Positions 61,544 through 64,000 of a DNA stretch of 64,000 nucleotides are shown here, piece by piece. This DNA comes from Rutidosis leptorrhynchoides. Its lineage: Eukaryota; Streptophyta; Magnoliopsida; Asterales; Asteraceae. A program made the position numbers and the translations under genes. The stretch is from NCBI RefSeq assembly GCF_046630445.1, contig NC_092337.1, positions 366,736,001-366,800,000 of the forward strand. Direction: 5' to 3'. How positions within the stretch are numbered: the first letter of the stretch is position 1; the number at the start of each line of letters is the position of its first letter. The notes below the pieces were generated by a model, which saw only the letters and a program-made list of their open reading frames with translations, was not told the DNA's origin and did no database searches.

Positions 61544-62317
61544 TAACACCTTTCTCAAATGTTCACCGTGTTCTTGGTCATTCTTTGAGTAAATAAGTAT
61601 GTCATCAATGAAAACAATGACAAACTTGTCAAGGTATGGTCCACACACTCGGTTCATAAGGTCCATGAACACAGCTGGTGCATTAGTTAAACCAAACGGC
61701 ATGACCATAAACTCGTAATGACCGTAACGTGTTCTGAAAGTAGTCTTTGGAATATCATCTTCTTTCACCCGCATTTGATGATACCCGGAACGTAAGTCAA
61801 TCTTTGAATAAACAGACGAGCCTTGTAGTTGATCAAATAAGTCGTCGATTCTCGGTAGTGGGTAGCGGTTCTTGATGGTAAGTTTGTTCAACTCTCGGTA
61901 GTCGATACACAACCTGAATGTACCATCTTTCTTCTTGACAAACAAAACAGGAGCTCCCCACGGTGATGTGCTTGGTCGAATGAAACCACGCTCTAAAAGT
62001 TCTTGTAATTGGCTTTGCAGTTCTTTCATCTCACTTGGTGCGAGTCTATAAGGAGCACGAGCTATTGGTGCAGCTCCTGGTACAAGATCTATTTGAAATT
62101 CAACGGATCGATATGGGGGTAATCCCGGTAATTCTTTCGGAAATACATCGGGAAATTCTTTTGCAATGGGAACATCATTGATGCTCTTTTCTTCAGTTTG
62201 TACTTTCTCGACGTGTGCTAGAACAGCATATCAACCTTTTCTTATTAGTTTTTGTGCCTTCAAATTACTAATAAGATGTAGCTTCGTGTTGCCCTTTTCT
62301 CCGTACACCATTAAGGG
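61544..62317 (-). pseudogene. Reverse-transcriptase core of element G, with an internal stop upstream
   Basis: 61541-62029 encodes the RT fingers and palm: [57 protein letters not shown] and the catalytic FIDD motif. Upstream to 62317 the linker between protease and RT is open except for TGA at 62231-62233. Confidence 0.88.
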
Positions 62318-62680
62318 TTATCCTTTTTCTCGTATAATGCGAATTGCATTTTTGTAACAAACGATCTCTGCTTTCACTTCTTTCAACCAGTCCATACCGA
62401 TTATCACATCAAAACTCAATAACTCTACTGGTATCAAATCAATCTTAAATGTTTCGCTAACCAGTTTAATTTCTCGATTTCGACATATATTATCTGCTGA
62501 AATTAATTTACCATTTGCTAATTCGAGTAAAAATTTACTATCCAAAGGCGTCAATGGACAACTTAATTTAGCACAAAAATCTCTACTCATATAGCTTCTA
62601 TCCGCACCCGAATCAAATAAAACGTAAGCAGATTTATTGTCAATAAGAAACGTACCCGTAACAAGCTCCGGGTCTTCATG
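62318..62680 (-). pseudogene. Protease of element G, cut by element H
   Basis: Contains VLFDSGADRSYMS (catalytic Asp-Ser-Gly) and DVIIGMDWLKEVKAEIV. It ends at an in-frame TAA at 62318-62320. The upstream coding sequence breaks off at 62681, where the LTR of element H starts, so the gag part lies further right. Confidence 0.85.
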
Positions 62681-63889
62681 TGTGATGACCCGGGAATTTC
62701 CGACCAAATTTAAACATAATCTTATATGATTCGACTCGATAAGCAAAGTCTATTAAACCGAGTCTAATTATGTTTGAACTATTTCATGATAACATTTGAC
62801 CTTTAACTATTTCCGACGATTCACGAACCTTTAATTGTAACTAAGAATGTAAATATAAATAATTATATATAAAACTAATTATATTAGTATTAATGAACTA
62901 TTAAGTAATTTTGTTATTATAAAAGATAACATTTAATAACTAAAGATTTTCATTTTGAATATATATAGTAAGTATATTGTATATAAATGATTCAAACATA
63001 TTTTACCAACGTTATCAAAATATTAAATGTACAATGTTATACTTTGTAGTTAATTGTTTAATATACATAATTAATCATCTACTCAACATTTAAAACATGA
63101 TTTTATATATATGGTAGTATACATATATACATAAATATAACTATATATATATGATTTTATACATAATTATTATATTATGTATATGTAGAAATTTATAATA
63201 TATCTATGATGAAATAATGTACTATTTTAATAAATATATATAATACTTACATATATAAAACATTTATATTTTTCATAATTACATACATAAGTATAATATA
63301 ATTAGTATGTAAATAAATATTATAATATATTTATATTAAAATGCATAAATATATAATATTCAGTATATGTTACAATACATATTACATAATTATTAAATAT
63401 TACATAATAATAGATGATATTAATAAATTAAATTTAAATACAAATATAGTTGTTGTAGTAATGTTATTTGTATCATCAAATATCAATATTTGTATTCATA
63501 ATATCACTTTATATCATATAAAGATGAAATTGGATGTATAAATTAGATTATTATTACTAATATTATTATTATCGATAAAATATTAATATTATCATAATTA
63601 GTATGGTATTATTATTATTATTATTATTATTATCATTTTTACAATTATTATTATCATTAATATTATATTTATCATTATTATTAATTTTATTAATATTATT
63701 AGATATTAATAGTATTGTTATTATATATTATTATTATTAATTAAAAAAAAAGTAGGGATCTATATTATACGCGTGACCTCTGTATCCTTTATCTCTATTA
63801 TTATTATTTTTTTTGTTTCTTTCCTGCTCCCAACTCGTGAACCTGTGTTGACATTTTCTCCATTTTTTATCAACCGATCTCTATTATTA
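62681..63889 (+). mobile_element. Element H: LTR 5' part, inserted in element G and cut by element I
   Basis: Starts TGTGATGACCCGGGAATTTC, matching the LTR start of F, and contains the CCGACGATTCACGAACC box also found in F. The rest is extremely AT-rich (ATT/TTA repeats at 63540-63740). It is preceded by TCATG, the expected target duplication. No coding sequence. Confidence 0.75.
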
Positions 63890-64000
63890 TGTGATGACCC
63901 GGAAATTTCTGACCAAATTTAAACTTAATCTTTAACGTTTCCGACACGATAAGCAAAGTCTGTAAAACTGAATCTCGAAATTTTTGAACTACTTTCATAT
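63890..64000 (+). mobile_element. Element I: start of another LTR, inserted in the LTR of H
   Basis: TGTGATGACCCGGAAATTTC starts a second LTR end of the same family, with the downstream GATAAGCAAAGTCTGT also found in F and H. It runs out of the window. Confidence 0.7.

Larger units (their letters stand above)
46948..62680 (-). mobile_element. Element G: Tekay-like chromovirus, 3' part, on the - strand, with nested element F
   Basis: On the - strand, from right to left: protease, reverse transcriptase, RNase H, integrase, chromodomain, purine tract and 3' LTR. The 3' LTR is split by the complete element F. The gag end is cut by element H at 62681. The chromodomain and integrase place it with chromoviruses. 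Its 5' LTR and gag lie to the right of the window. It entered the protease region of J (preceding 5 bases ATGTA). Confidence 0.88.

Overview
The window is plant nuclear DNA: AT-rich, with GT-AG introns, poly-A tracts and many LTR retrotransposons. The retroelement families (a tRNA-Asp-primed Athila-type element and chromodomain-bearing Ty3 elements with TGTGAYRACCCGG termini) and the protein families suggest an asterid eudicot, plausibly Asteraceae. That assignment is inference.

Left flank (1 to about 7.7 kb): two ordinary host genes lie tail to tail. The first is the 3' part of an LRR-III receptor-like kinase gene on the + strand, with one phase-1 intron and an HGN triad where active kinases have HRD. 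The second is a two-exon family-14 glycosyltransferase (BC10-like) gene on the - strand. Its 1.9 kb intron holds a 39-base A tract, a hAT-type MITE with an 8-bp target duplication and a SINE. LINE 3'-end fragments lie around both genes.

7.7 to 11.1 kb: gene-free DNA with LINE remnants and a large TAA/TAAA microsatellite.

11,112 to 28,084: one complete Athila-type Ty3 element of about 17 kb. It has 2.0 kb LTRs, a CCAAC target duplication, a tRNA-Asp primer-binding site, a broken gag-pol, a small zinc-knuckle ORF and an Athila-type third ORF that looks spliced. The LTRs differ by only about 1.3% by eye, yet pol carries several disabling lesions.

28,778 to the right edge: a deep nest of Tekay-like elements, named here M, L, E, J, G, F, H and I. 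M (+) is cut by L (-), L by E (+), E by J (+), and J by G (-). G carries the complete young element F (+) in its 3' LTR. G is also cut by H (+), which is cut by I (+). Only F is complete in the window. The outer elements should close in reverse order to the right of the window.

The most interesting content is in this nest. Several elements have an extra ORF between the primer-binding site and gag. Element E carries an F-box gene of the At1g67623/At2g35280 type. Element F lacks gag-pol and carries a decayed piece resembling poly(A)-binding protein. Most of the LTRs share a conserved block bounded by a GTGAGT donor and a TTCTCAG-type acceptor 468 to 498 bp apart, which looks like an intron in the LTR leader. 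A PPT-like motif recurs in mid-element. No rRNA, tRNA or CRISPR locus was seen. All boundaries, splice sites and divergences were read by eye.
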